Of a stretch of 64,000 nt of DNA, positions 1-8,022 are shown one piece after another (position 1 is the stretch's first letter; each line of letters starts with the position of its first letter). Below the pieces are notes generated by a model. The model saw only the letters and a list, made by a program, of their open reading frames with translations, was not told where the DNA came from and did no database searches. Source of the DNA: JASHPR01 sp963844655 (lineage in GTDB: Bacteria > Actinomycetota > Actinomycetes > Streptosporangiales > Streptosporangiaceae); NCBI GenBank assembly GCA_963844655.1, contig CAWJPA010000002.1:866080-930079 (forward strand), in the 5' to 3' direction. The translations under genes were made by a program, and so were the position numbers.

Positions 1-1273
1 CATCGCGCTGCTGATCGCGATCGTCGGCCTGCTGGTGTGCGTCACGGCCGGCTGGTACGCGGTGTCGCGGCGCGGTGCCATCCGCATGATCGGGCTGGTC
101 GTCGTCGTGGTGGCACTGGCCGCCACGATCACCGGCCTGGTGCTGGACGACTTCAGCCTGCTCCGCCTGCTCCTGGTCGTCGCCGTGGCCGCGGTGTCGG
201 TGCTGCTGGCCCGCTACGCGCTGCGGACCAGCCGGGGCCGGCTGCGCGCGTTCACCGAGCACCTGACCCCGGTCGCGCCCGCCAAGCACCCCGTTCTGAT
301 CATGAACCTGAAGTCCGGGGGCGGGAAGGCGGAGAAGTTCCGGCTGGCCGACGAGTGCCGGAAGCGGGGCATCGAGCCCATCATCCTGCAGCCCGGCGAT
401 GACCTGCTGGAGCTGGCCGACGACGCCGTCAGCAGGGGCGCCGACGTGATCGGCATGGCCGGCGGCGACGGCTCCCAGGCGCTGGTCGCGACCGTGGCCG
501 CCCGCCGCCACGTCCCGCACGTGTGCATTCCGGCCGGGACCAGGAACCATTTCGCGCTCGACCTCGGCCTGGACCGCGACAACGTGGTCGGCGCGCTTGA
601 CGCGTTCTCTGACGGCGTCGAGCGCGCGATCGACCTGGCCAAGGTCAACGGCCGGGTGTTCGTGAACAACGCGTCGCTCGGGCTGTACGCCAAGGTGGTG
701 CAGTCACCTGAGTACCGCGACGCCAAGCTCAAGACCGCCACGACCATGCTGCCCGCGATGCTCGGGCCGGACGCGACCCCCCTGGACCTGCGGTACCGGG
801 GGCCCGACGGCACCGAGTTCCCGACCGCGCATCTGATCCTGGTGTCCAACGATCCCTATCAGCTGGCTCACATCGGCGGCCGGGGGACGCGGGAGCGGCT
901 CGACGCGGGCGTGCTCGGGATCCTGGCCGCCAGGATCGCCGACGCGGCCGACGCCCGGCGGTTCGTGGCGCTCGAGGCGGCCGGCCAGGTCAGCCGCTTC
1001 CCCGGGTGGCAGGAATGGAACACGCCGAGGTTCGAGGTCGGCTCCGGCGCCCCGGTGGAGATCGGGATTGACGGGGAGGCCCTGATGATGGACCCCCCGC
1101 TGGTCTTCGAGTCGATGCCCCGCGCGCTGCGGGTCCGCCTGCCCCGCCACGCGGTGCGGCCCTCGCCGGCGGCACGGACCGTGCAGCTGCTGGAGGGCTC
1201 GACGTTCACCGAGCTCGGCCGGGTGGTGGCGGGCCGGCCCGCGGCGTTAACCCGGTCTTCGTCTCGGTCCTAG
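1..1273 (+). CDS. Diacylglycerol/lipid kinase family protein, 5' end outside window
   Basis: Likely phosphorylates a lipid alcohol such as diacylglycerol at the membrane (DAGK_cat/YegS/LCB5 family). The frame is open from base 2 and the first residues are hydrophobic, so the true start is probably upstream; the first internal start is GTG at 35. From that GTG, the first ~60 residues hold two to three membrane segments, followed by the catalytic domain with the nucleotide loop GGDGSQ (about residue 143) and the PAGTRNHFALDLGL motif typical of the family. The 3' end overlaps the convergent NADH dehydrogenase gene by 68 bases. A second kinase of this family lies at 53.6-54.7 kb. The substrate is not predictable from sequence alone. 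Confidence 0.85.
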   Translation, partial: IALLIAIVGLLVCVTAGWYAVSRRGAIRMIGLVVVVVALAATITGLVLDDFSLLRLLLVVAVAAVSVLLARYALRTSRGRLRAFTEHLTPVAPAKHPVLIMNLKSGGGKAEKFRLADECRKRGIEPIILQPGDDLLELADDAVSRGADVIGMAGGDGSQALVATVAARRHVPHVCIPAGTRNHFALDLGLDRDNVVGALDAFSDGVERAIDLAKVNGRVFVNNASLGLYAKVVQSPEYRDAKLKTATTMLPAMLGPDATPLDLRYRGPDGTEFPTAHLILVSNDPYQLAHIGGRGTRERLDAGVLGILAARIADAADARRFVALEAAGQVSRFPGWQEWNTPRFEVGSGAPVEIGIDGEALMMDPPLVFESMPRALRVRLPRHAVRPSPAARTVQLLEGSTFTELGRVVAGRPAALTRSSSRS

Positions 1274-2615
1274 TCGCGGCCGGACCCGCGCCCAGCGGGA
1301 CGGTGTAGACGTCGGTCATGTTCTTGACTTCCTGGGTGGTGAACGTCCGCTCGCGGCGGATGTCGCGGGTGAACGCCAGCCACCAGGTGAGCACCGCCCC
1401 GAGCCGGTTCCGGTACCCGGTCAGGAACGCGATGTGGATGAACAGCCAGAACCACCAGCCGATGAACCCGCCGATCTGCAGCGGGCCGGCCGAGACCACG
1501 GCCTTGCCCCGCGAGATGTAAGCCGCCGAGCCGAGGTCGCGGTAGCGGAACGGCTTGGCCGCCCCTTCCGTAGCGCGCCCCTCCGCTCTACGCCGGACGC
1601 GGCGCCCGGCGTAGAGCCCGGACTGCATGGCCACCTCGGCCACTCCGGGCAGCTTGTCCAGGCTCATCATGTCGCCGAGGACGGAGATCTCCGGGTGCCC
1701 GGGAATGGTGAGGTCCTTCTCCACCAGGATCCGCCCGGCCTTGTCGCGCTCGGCCCCGGTCGCCTTGGCCAGCGCCTCGGCCACGGGAGGGGCCTCCACG
1801 CCCGCCGTCCACAGCACCGTGCCCACCTCGTGGCGGGTCTGCTGGCCCTCGTGGTTCTTGACCTCGATCCAGCCCCGGTCCACGTGGGAGACGATGCAGC
1901 CCATGTGCTGCTCGACGCCGAGCTGCCGCAGCGACTGGTCGGCCTTCTGCGACAGCTTCGGCCCGAACGAGGCCAGCGGCGCCTTCCCGCCGTCGAACAG
2001 CAGGACCCGGGCCTCCTCTGGCTTGATGTGCCGGAACTCGTTGCGCAGGGTCTTGGTGGCCACCTCGCGGATCTGCCCGGCCAGCTCCACCCCGGTCGGG
2101 CCTGCGCCGACCAGGGCGAACGTCAGCCAACTGCGGCGCTCCTCGGGGCTGGTCGCCGTCTCCGCCATCTCGAACGCGCCGTAGACCCGGCGCCGGATGG
2201 CCAGCGCGTCGGAGATCGTCTTCATGCCCGGCGCCCAGAGCGCGTACTCGTCGTGGCCGAAGTAGGACTGCCTGACCCCGGCCGCGACGATCAGGTCGTC
2301 GTAGCCGAACTCGATCCGCTCCCCGCCGACCCGCTGGCAGATCACCGTGTGGGCCTCGGGATTGAAGTCGACCACCTCGGCCATCTCGCAGGTGACGTTC
2401 TCATGCTTCTTGAGCACGTCGCGCAGCGGGGCGGCGATCTTCCCCTCGGACAGGATGCCCATGGCGCACTGGTAGAGCAGCGGCTGGAACAGGTGGTGCT
2501 GGGAGCGGTCGATCAGCGTGACCGAGACGTCACGCCCCAGCGCCCGCGCCGCGAACAACCCCGCGAAGCCGCCGCCCACGATCACGACGCGGCGGCGGCC
2601 TGAATCGTCTGTCAT
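1206..2615 (-). CDS. ndh: Type II NADH dehydrogenase (NDH-2), FAD-dependent
   Basis: Single-subunit, non-proton-pumping NADH:quinone oxidoreductase on the inner face of the membrane. Two Rossmann motifs are visible: VVIVGGGFAGLFAARAL near the N terminus for FAD and ALVGAGPTGVELAG near residue 168 for NADH. The SVLGDMMSL segment matches the FAD-contacting GD motif. The C-terminal third has the WWFWLFIHIAFLTGYRNR amphipathic or membrane segment that anchors NDH-2 proteins. The 469-aa length is normal. The ATG lies 13 bases after the stop of the upstream G6PD-type gene with GAGGAT between them, so the two are probably co-transcribed; NAD(P)H production and oxidation would then be coupled. Confidence 0.92.
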   Translation of the reverse strand: MTDDSGRRRVVIVGGGFAGLFAARALGRDVSVTLIDRSQHHLFQPLLYQCAMGILSEGKIAAPLRDVLKKHENVTCEMAEVVDFNPEAHTVICQRVGGERIEFGYDDLIVAAGVRQSYFGHDEYALWAPGMKTISDALAIRRRVYGAFEMAETATSPEERRSWLTFALVGAGPTGVELAGQIREVATKTLRNEFRHIKPEEARVLLFDGGKAPLASFGPKLSQKADQSLRQLGVEQHMGCIVSHVDRGWIEVKNHEGQQTRHEVGTVLWTAGVEAPPVAEALAKATGAERDKAGRILVEKDLTIPGHPEISVLGDMMSLDKLPGVAEVAMQSGLYAGRRVRRRAEGRATEGAAKPFRYRDLGSAAYISRGKAVVSAGPLQIGGFIGWWFWLFIHIAFLTGYRNRLGAVLTWWLAFTRDIRRERTFTTQEVKNMTDVYTVPLGAGPAATRTETKTGLTPRAGPPPPGRAR

Positions 2616-2628
2616 CGGAAATCCTCAC

Positions 2629-4014
2629 TCACCCTGACGGGTCGTACCAGGTGTCCCGGCCCCGCAGCAGCCGGTCGGCTTCCTTCGGGCCCCAGGTGCC
2701 CCTGGCGTACGGGTGCACGGGCGTGACGTCGCCGAGCACCGGGTCGACGACCTCCCAGGCCGCCTCGACCGTGTCCTGCCGGGCGAACAGCCAGCGGTCC
2801 CCGTCCAGCGCGGCGCCGATGAGCCGGTCGTAGGGGCGCATGTCCGCGCCCGCTTCCCCGGCGAACGCCAGCTCCTCCGGCTGCGGCTCCATGCCACCCC
2901 CCGGCTTCTTGCCGGCCAGTTCCAGGGTGACCGCGGTCTCCGGCCAGATCCGGAACCGCAGCGAGTTGGCCACCGCGAACGGCTCGATCCCGAACACGTC
3001 GTGCGGTGGCTGCCTGAACTTGATGTCGATCTCGGTAGCGGTGACCGGCATGCACTTCCCGGCCCTGATCAGGATCGGCACGTCCGCCCAGCGCCAGGTG
3101 TCGGCGGCGAGCCGGATGGCGACGTAGCTCTCCGTCGTCGACTTCGGGTCGACGCCGTCCACCTCGTGATAGCCGTCGTACTGGCCGCGGACGGTGTCCG
3201 CCGGGGTCAGCGGGCGCAGCGCCGATATCACCCGTGACTTGGCGTCCGGCCAAGACGACAGGCCCTGCCCGTCCGGCGGCTCGGCCAGCACCGTGGCCAG
3301 CACCTGCAGCATGTGGTTCTGGACCACGTCCCTGATGGCCCCGGTCCGGTCATAGAACCGGCCCCGGTCGGCGACGTCGAACGCCTCGGCCATCGTGATC
3401 TGGATGCGCTCGACGTAGTTCCGGTTGAGCAGCGGCTCGATCGTCGAGTTAGCGAACCGGACAAACAGCACGTTCTCGACGGGATCGAACGCGAGCCAGT
3501 CATCGACCCGGAAGATCGCCTCCTCCGGGAAGAACTTGTGCATGGTGGCGTTGAGCTGCCGCGAGCTGGCCAGATCGGTGCCGAACGGCTTCTCCACCAT
3601 GACCCGGGCGTTCTTCGAGCGCCCCGCCGAGGCGATCCCCTCGGCGATGCGCCCGAACAGCACCGGCGGTACTTCCAGGTAGAACAGCACCCGTTCGCTC
3701 GCGCCGTTGCCGCCGATCGCGTCCGACATCGCCTTGTAGGTGGCGTCGTCGCCCAGGTCCCCGTCCACGTAGCGCAGCAGCCCGAGCATCTTCCGCGCGG
3801 CCGGGGTGTCCGGGTCCATGTGGTTGAGCCGCAGCGAGGCGGCCGCGTAGTCGCGGAACTGCTCCAGTCCCCACCCGCTCTTGGCCACCCCGACCACGGG
3901 CACGTTCAGCACGCCGCGCTGAACCAGGCCCACCAGCGCGGGGAACGTCTCTATCTTGGCCAGGTCCCCGGTGGCGCCGAAGATCACCAGCGCGTCAACA
4001 CTATCTGTGGCCAT
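2629..4014 (-). CDS. Glucose-6-phosphate dehydrogenase family protein, altered active site
   Basis: Glucose-6-phosphate dehydrogenase fold (461 aa): GATGDLAK dinucleotide loop at residues 14-21, VEKPFGTDL near 140 and the catalytic-base motif VQNHMLQVL near 230. The phosphate/substrate motif, normally RIDHYLGK-x-PV, reads RVDDWLAFDPV here. The usual His becomes Asp and the following Lys becomes Phe; the second lysine of the dinucleotide-loop GDLAKRK-type motif is also missing (GDLAKIE). The catalytic His is kept. The enzyme may therefore use a different or non-phosphorylated sugar, or be poorly active; this is inference. It is first in a two-gene unit with ndh, and an operator-like repeat lies 62-82 bases upstream of its start. 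Confidence 0.82.
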   Translation of the reverse strand: MATDSVDALVIFGATGDLAKIETFPALVGLVQRGVLNVPVVGVAKSGWGLEQFRDYAAASLRLNHMDPDTPAARKMLGLLRYVDGDLGDDATYKAMSDAIGGNGASERVLFYLEVPPVLFGRIAEGIASAGRSKNARVMVEKPFGTDLASSRQLNATMHKFFPEEAIFRVDDWLAFDPVENVLFVRFANSTIEPLLNRNYVERIQITMAEAFDVADRGRFYDRTGAIRDVVQNHMLQVLATVLAEPPDGQGLSSWPDAKSRVISALRPLTPADTVRGQYDGYHEVDGVDPKSTTESYVAIRLAADTWRWADVPILIRAGKCMPVTATEIDIKFRQPPHDVFGIEPFAVANSLRFRIWPETAVTLELAGKKPGGGMEPQPEELAFAGEAGADMRPYDRLIGAALDGDRWLFARQDTVEAAWEVVDPVLGDVTPVHPYARGTWGPKEADRLLRGRDTWYDPSG

Positions 4015-4075
4015 TTGTCAGCTCCCTCTAGGTAATTGCCGCATTACCTATTTGATCGCGGCAGACCGCCGCTGC

Positions 4076-4096
4076 CATCATTCCAAGCGGGTGATG
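4076..4096. promoter_or_regulatory. Operator-like inverted repeat, copy 1
   Basis: CATCATTCC-AAG-CGGGTGATG, an imperfect 9-3-9 inverted repeat in the divergent intergenic region between the G6PD-type gene and the cyclase-family gene. It has the same geometry as the repeats at 7935-7955 and 13826-13846. The binding protein is unknown. Confidence 0.5.
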
Positions 4097-4180
4097 GCGG
4101 TACACGGCCCGGACGGGGGTGACGGGCGCGTGCGGCGCGGGCGGTAGCCCCGTGCCGCCTGGCTGGGGAAGACTGGCCGG

Positions 4181-5107
4181 ATGAGCCCACCCCTCCTCAG
4201 CGCGGCCGAATTCAGTGTTCTCTACCAGCGGCTGAGCCGCGCGGCGGCCTGGGGACCGGCGGACCGGCGCGGCGCGCTGAACAACCTCACGCCGGAACTG
4301 GTGCTGGCCGCGGCCAGCGAGATCAGGCTCGGCCGCACGACCACGCTCGAGACTCCGATAAAGAGCAGGGCGACGGCCGACAACCCTCATCCCAGCGTTC
4401 ATCAGATGACCGGGACCGGGGATCAGGCGGACCCGGGAGGGCTGGCGTTCGCCCTGGACCGGCTGGCCATCAACATCCACGGCAACGCCGACAGCCATAT
4501 CGACGCCCTGTGCCATGTCATCTACCGCGCCAAGCTCTACAACGGGGTGCCAGCCGACACCGTAACGCCGGCCGGGGCGTCCGAGCTGTCCATCGAGGTC
4601 GCCAAGGACGGGATCACCGGCCGCGGCGTGCTGCTCGACATCCCGCGGCTGCGCGGCGTGCGCTGGCTGGAGCCCGGTGACCACGTGACCGCCGATGACC
4701 TCACCCGGGCCGAGGAGGCTCAGCAGGTCCGGGTCGGCCAGGGCGACCTGCTGTTCGTGCGGGTGGGGCACAGCCAGCGCCGGGCCGAGCTCGGCCCGTG
4801 GGACGCGGCCAGCGCCCGCGCCGGGCTGCATCCCACCGCGCTGGAGTTCGTGGCCGAGCGCCGGGTCGCGGTGCTGGGCAGCGACAGCAACAACGACACC
4901 GCGCCCAGCGCCGCCGAGGGCGTGGACTTCCCCGTGCACGTGCTCGCGATCAACGCGATGGGCTTGCATCTGCTTGATTACCTGCAGTTTGAGGATCTCG
5001 TCCGGCTCTGCGACGAGGCCGGGCGGTGGTCATTCTTCTGCGTGATCGCGCCGCTGCGGCTGGACCGGGGCACCGGTTCCCCGGTCAACCCGATTGCGAT
5101 CTTGTGA
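4181..5107 (+). CDS. Cyclase family protein (kynurenine formamidase-like hydrolase)
   Basis: Member of the metal-dependent Cyclase/kynurenine formamidase family (PF04199). The metal motif is visible as HGNADSHIDALCH near residue 107, matching the family H-x-D-x-x-x-H pattern. Residues SNNDTAPS and the C-terminal FFCVIAPLRLDRGTGSPVNP segment are also typical of the family. Length 308 aa is normal for the larger actinobacterial versions. Its stop overlaps the convergent cydB 3' end by 23 bases. The substrate cannot be named; amide or lactone hydrolysis is the family chemistry. It shares a divergent promoter region with the zwf-like gene. Confidence 0.85.
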   Translation: MSPPLLSAAEFSVLYQRLSRAAAWGPADRRGALNNLTPELVLAAASEIRLGRTTTLETPIKSRATADNPHPSVHQMTGTGDQADPGGLAFALDRLAINIHGNADSHIDALCHVIYRAKLYNGVPADTVTPAGASELSIEVAKDGITGRGVLLDIPRLRGVRWLEPGDHVTADDLTRAEEAQQVRVGQGDLLFVRVGHSQRRAELGPWDAASARAGLHPTALEFVAERRVAVLGSDSNNDTAPSAAEGVDFPVHVLAINAMGLHLLDYLQFEDLVRLCDEAGRWSFFCVIAPLRLDRGTGSPVNPIAIL

Positions 5108-6161
5108 CCTCCCCGCCCGGCGGCGCGCCCTTGGCCGGCCTGATCTCCTCACCCTGCGGGGATGAGGGCACAAAGTCCTGCCGGCGGACCCGCCGCCGGA
5201 AGACGTAGTAGGTCCAGGTCTGGTACGCGAGCACGAACGGGAGGAACAGGATGACAACGACCGTCATCACCTTGAGCGAGTAGGCACCGGACGCGGTGTT
5301 GCGCACGGTCAGGTTAAAGGCCGGGTTGGTGCTCGAGACCATCACGTTGGGATACAGGTCAGCGAAGATCGACACGATGCTCGCCGCCATCGTGACGGCG
5401 GTCGCGGCGAACGCGAACCCGTCCCGCTGCTCGTAGACCAGCCAGACGGCGGCCAGCACGGCCAGCACCGCGAGCAACTCGACCGGACTGAGGAAGAACG
5501 TGCTGCTCGCCGTCACGTGCGTCCAGATCACGAAGGCCACGACGGCCGCGGCGGTCACCGGGGCCACGCGCCTGGCCACCCGCCGGGACCGCTCGTGCAT
5601 CTCGTCGGTGGTCTTCAGGGTCAGGAACGCCGCGCCGTACAGCAGGCAGATCAGCACCAGGGTCACGCCGGTGAACAGCGCGTACGGCTGCAGCAGGTTG
5701 AAGAACGAACCGGTGAACTCCTGCTTGGCGTTGATGGGCAGCCCGTGCAGCAGATCGCCGAGGCCGACGCCGATCAGCAGCGGGGCCAGCAGGCTGCCCA
5801 CGACCAGCAGCACGTCCCAGGTGCGGCGCCAGCGCGCGCCGGCGCGCTTGCCGCGGTACTCGAAGGCCACGCCCCGGACCATGAGCGACGCGAGCAGCAG
5901 GACCAGCGCGAGATACAGGCCGGAGAACATCGTCGCGTACCAGCCGGGGAACGCGGCGAACATAGCGGCTCCGGCCACGACCAGCCAGACCTCGTTGCCG
6001 TCCCACAGCGGCCCGATCGTGTTGATGGCCGCCCGCCGGCCCGCCTCGTCCCGGCCGACCTCGTTGTGCAGCATGCCGACGCCGAAGTCGAAGCCCTCCA
6101 GGACGAAGAAGCCGGTCCACAGGACCGTGATGATGATGAACCAGAACGGGACGAGTCTCAT
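5085..6161 (-). CDS. cydB: Cytochrome bd ubiquinol oxidase subunit II
   Basis: Membrane subunit II of the cytochrome bd quinol oxidase. About eight hydrophobic helices are visible. The N-terminal block FVLEGFDFGVGMLHNEVGRD and the GPLWDGNEVWLV motif are hallmark CydB sequences. The protein is 358 aa, a normal length. The start lies 7 bases after the cydA stop, so the two are co-transcribed. With CydA it oxidises menaquinol or ubiquinol and reduces oxygen at low tension without proton pumping. No cydCD export genes follow in this window. Confidence 0.95.
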   Translation of the reverse strand: MRLVPFWFIIITVLWTGFFVLEGFDFGVGMLHNEVGRDEAGRRAAINTIGPLWDGNEVWLVVAGAAMFAAFPGWYATMFSGLYLALVLLLASLMVRGVAFEYRGKRAGARWRRTWDVLLVVGSLLAPLLIGVGLGDLLHGLPINAKQEFTGSFFNLLQPYALFTGVTLVLICLLYGAAFLTLKTTDEMHERSRRVARRVAPVTAAAVVAFVIWTHVTASSTFFLSPVELLAVLAVLAAVWLVYEQRDGFAFAATAVTMAASIVSIFADLYPNVMVSSTNPAFNLTVRNTASGAYSLKVMTVVVILFLPFVLAYQTWTYYVFRRRVRRQDFVPSSPQGEEIRPAKGAPPGGEVTRSQSG

Positions 6162-6168
6162 CGTGACC

Positions 6169-7554
6169 TCAGTACTGGACGGCCGGCACGGGCGCGTCCA
6201 GGTCGGTCTCGGCTCGCGCGGGCGGAAGCTGCTCGCGCGAGTACTTGAGCATGAGCAGCAGGTCCACCGTGGCCAGCACTGCGTAGATCAGCACGAACGC
6301 CACCAGGCTGATCACTATGGACGTGGTGCCGACCGACGGTGATATCCCGTTTTTGGTCAGCATGATGCCCTGCACGATCCACGGCTGCCTGCCGCTCTCG
6401 GTGAGCAGCCAGCCGGCCGTGTTCATCAGGAACGGCAGCACGGCCGCCCAGATCGCCACCCAGAGGAACCGCCGGGACGTCGCGAGTTTCTTGCGCCGGA
6501 TCAGCCACAGCCCCCACAGGGCAATAAGGATGACCAGGACCGCCACGTAGGCCATGACCCGCATGGACCAGTACTGGATGAAGACGTTCGGCACGTAGTT
6601 GCCTCGCCCGTATCTCTGGCTGTACTGGGACTGCAGCGGGCCCAGGCCGATCACCTTGCCGTTCCAGTGGTTGGTGGCCAGCAGGGACAGCAGGTGCGGA
6701 ATCGCCAGGATCTGAGTCGGTGTGTGGTCGTTGTTTCCGCCGCCGATCTGGATCAGCGAGAACGAGCACGGCTGGCAGGTGGTCCACTGGGCCTCCGCCG
6801 CCGCGATCTTCATCGGCTGGTATCTGGCCTCGATCACCCCGAGCTCATCGCCGACCAGCATGGTGAACAGCATGGCCGGGACGAGCACGATGAGCGCGAG
6901 CCGGGCCGCCCGGGTGAACACCCCCTGGTCCCCGCCGTGCCGCAGTTGCCATGCGGACACCGCCAGCATCACGGCCGCGCCGGTGACCAGCGACGCCAGC
7001 AGGACCTTCGAGTATCCCCACACGAACACCGGGTTGGTCAGCAGCGCCCAGATGTCGTTCAGCTGGGGCTTCCCGTTGACCATCGCGTAGCCGACGGGAT
7101 GCTGCATCCACGAGTTGGCCGCCATGATGAACGCCGCCGACAGCACGGTGCCGAGCGAGACCGCCCAGATCGTCAGCAGGTGTATCAGGCGCGGCAGCTT
7201 GTCCCAGCCGAACAGCCACAGCCCGAGGAACGTCGATTCCAGGAAGAAAGCCCCGAGCCCTTCCACCGCCAGCGGGGCGCCGAAGATGTTGCCGACCAGC
7301 CGGGAGTAGGCCGACCAGTTCATCCCGAACTGGAATTCCTGTACCAGGCCTGTCACCACGCCAATCGCGACGTTGATGACCAGCAGCGTGCCGAAGAACC
7401 TGGTCAGCCGCAGGTATTCCTCACGCCCGCTGCGATACCACGTGGTCTGCAGCAGCGCGGTCAGGAAGGCCAGGCCGATCGTTACCGGGACAAAAAAGAA
7501 ATGGTTGATCGTCACAAACGCGAACTGCCAGCGTGCGAGATCGACGTTCGTCAT
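6169..7554 (-). CDS. cydA: Cytochrome bd ubiquinol oxidase subunit I
   Basis: Catalytic haem-binding subunit of cytochrome bd oxidase, 461 aa. The N terminus ARWQFAFVTINHFFFVPVT carries the conserved haem ligand His. The NSWMQHPVGY motif, the SxxGRQPW-like ESGRQPWIVQG motif and the GWDKLP loop are all present. The Q-loop is short, as in actinobacterial and Bacillus-type enzymes. Gene order is small membrane protein - cydA - cydB, all on the minus strand, in one apparent operon. Two operator-like repeats lie in the divergent promoter region upstream, so regulation is probably shared with the GMC oxidoreductase gene. Confidence 0.96.
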   Translation of the reverse strand: MTNVDLARWQFAFVTINHFFFVPVTIGLAFLTALLQTTWYRSGREEYLRLTRFFGTLLVINVAIGVVTGLVQEFQFGMNWSAYSRLVGNIFGAPLAVEGLGAFFLESTFLGLWLFGWDKLPRLIHLLTIWAVSLGTVLSAAFIMAANSWMQHPVGYAMVNGKPQLNDIWALLTNPVFVWGYSKVLLASLVTGAAVMLAVSAWQLRHGGDQGVFTRAARLALIVLVPAMLFTMLVGDELGVIEARYQPMKIAAAEAQWTTCQPCSFSLIQIGGGNNDHTPTQILAIPHLLSLLATNHWNGKVIGLGPLQSQYSQRYGRGNYVPNVFIQYWSMRVMAYVAVLVILIALWGLWLIRRKKLATSRRFLWVAIWAAVLPFLMNTAGWLLTESGRQPWIVQGIMLTKNGISPSVGTTSIVISLVAFVLIYAVLATVDLLLMLKYSREQLPPARAETDLDAPVPAVQY

Positions 7555-7622
7555 CTACTTTCTCCGGTCCACGGCGCTCCGCCAGCGGCCGGCCGAGTGC
7601 GATGCGCAGGCCGCGCGGCGGG

Positions 7623-7901
7623 TCACGAAACGCTGGCGCGGCTGTCCACGGGCCCGTTCTGCCAGGCGCCGACACCGGCTGCGGCCGCAGCCTTGGCCTG
7701 GGTCAGCTTCTGCCTCGCGAGTTCGCTCGGCGGCACGTCCATCCCGGCGACCTGCCGCCTGATCGCCCGGACCACGTGCGAGCCGCCGACGACGAGGCCC
7801 GCCATGGCGAGCAGGGCGCCGGCTCCGACGAGCGCCGCCCCGGTGATCAGCGGGCCGGATCTGAGCTGCGGCCCGGTGCTTCCTCCATCAGACATGCTCA
7901 T
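7623..7901 (-). CDS. Small single-pass membrane protein upstream of cydAB
   Basis: Hypothetical protein of about 92 aa if ATG 7901 is used; ATG 7895 or 7940 are alternatives and no strong ribosome binding site decides. It has one clear transmembrane helix (GAALVGAGALLAMAGLVVGG), then a basic RAIRRQ stretch and a conserved-looking VPPSELARQKLTQAKAAA helix. It is 68 bases upstream of cydA on the same strand, so probably in the same transcript. A role with the oxidase is possible by position only; it does not look like CydX, which is shorter. Confidence 0.7.
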   Translation of the reverse strand: MSMSDGGSTGPQLRSGPLITGAALVGAGALLAMAGLVVGGSHVVRAIRRQVAGMDVPPSELARQKLTQAKAAAAAGVGAWQNGPVDSRASVS

Positions 7902-7934
7902 GACCGGTACTGTGGCCGCGCGGTTACCATCGGG

Positions 7935-7955
7935 CATCATCCGCCCGGGGTGATT
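7935..7955. promoter_or_regulatory. Operator-like inverted repeat, copy 2
   Basis: CATCATCCG-CCC-GGGGTGATT, a 9-3-9 inverted repeat in the divergent region between the cyd operon and the GMC oxidoreductase gene. It matches the pattern of copies at 4076 and 13826. Confidence 0.5.
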
Positions 7956-7969
7956 GCCGCCTCTGGCGG

Positions 7970-7990
7970 GCTCACCCCTAAGGAATGATG
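7970..7990. promoter_or_regulatory. Degenerate operator-like repeat, copy 3
   Basis: GCTCACCCC-TAA-GGAATGATG lies 14 bases after copy 2 and matches the repeat pattern in both outer half sites (TCACCC and TGATG). It belongs to a 25-base block that recurs with 20/25 identity at 15011-15035, upstream of the second GH15 gene. Confidence 0.3.
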
Positions 7991-8022
7991 CGCCGGGCTG
8001 CCGCCGCGGCGATGGTGATCGT

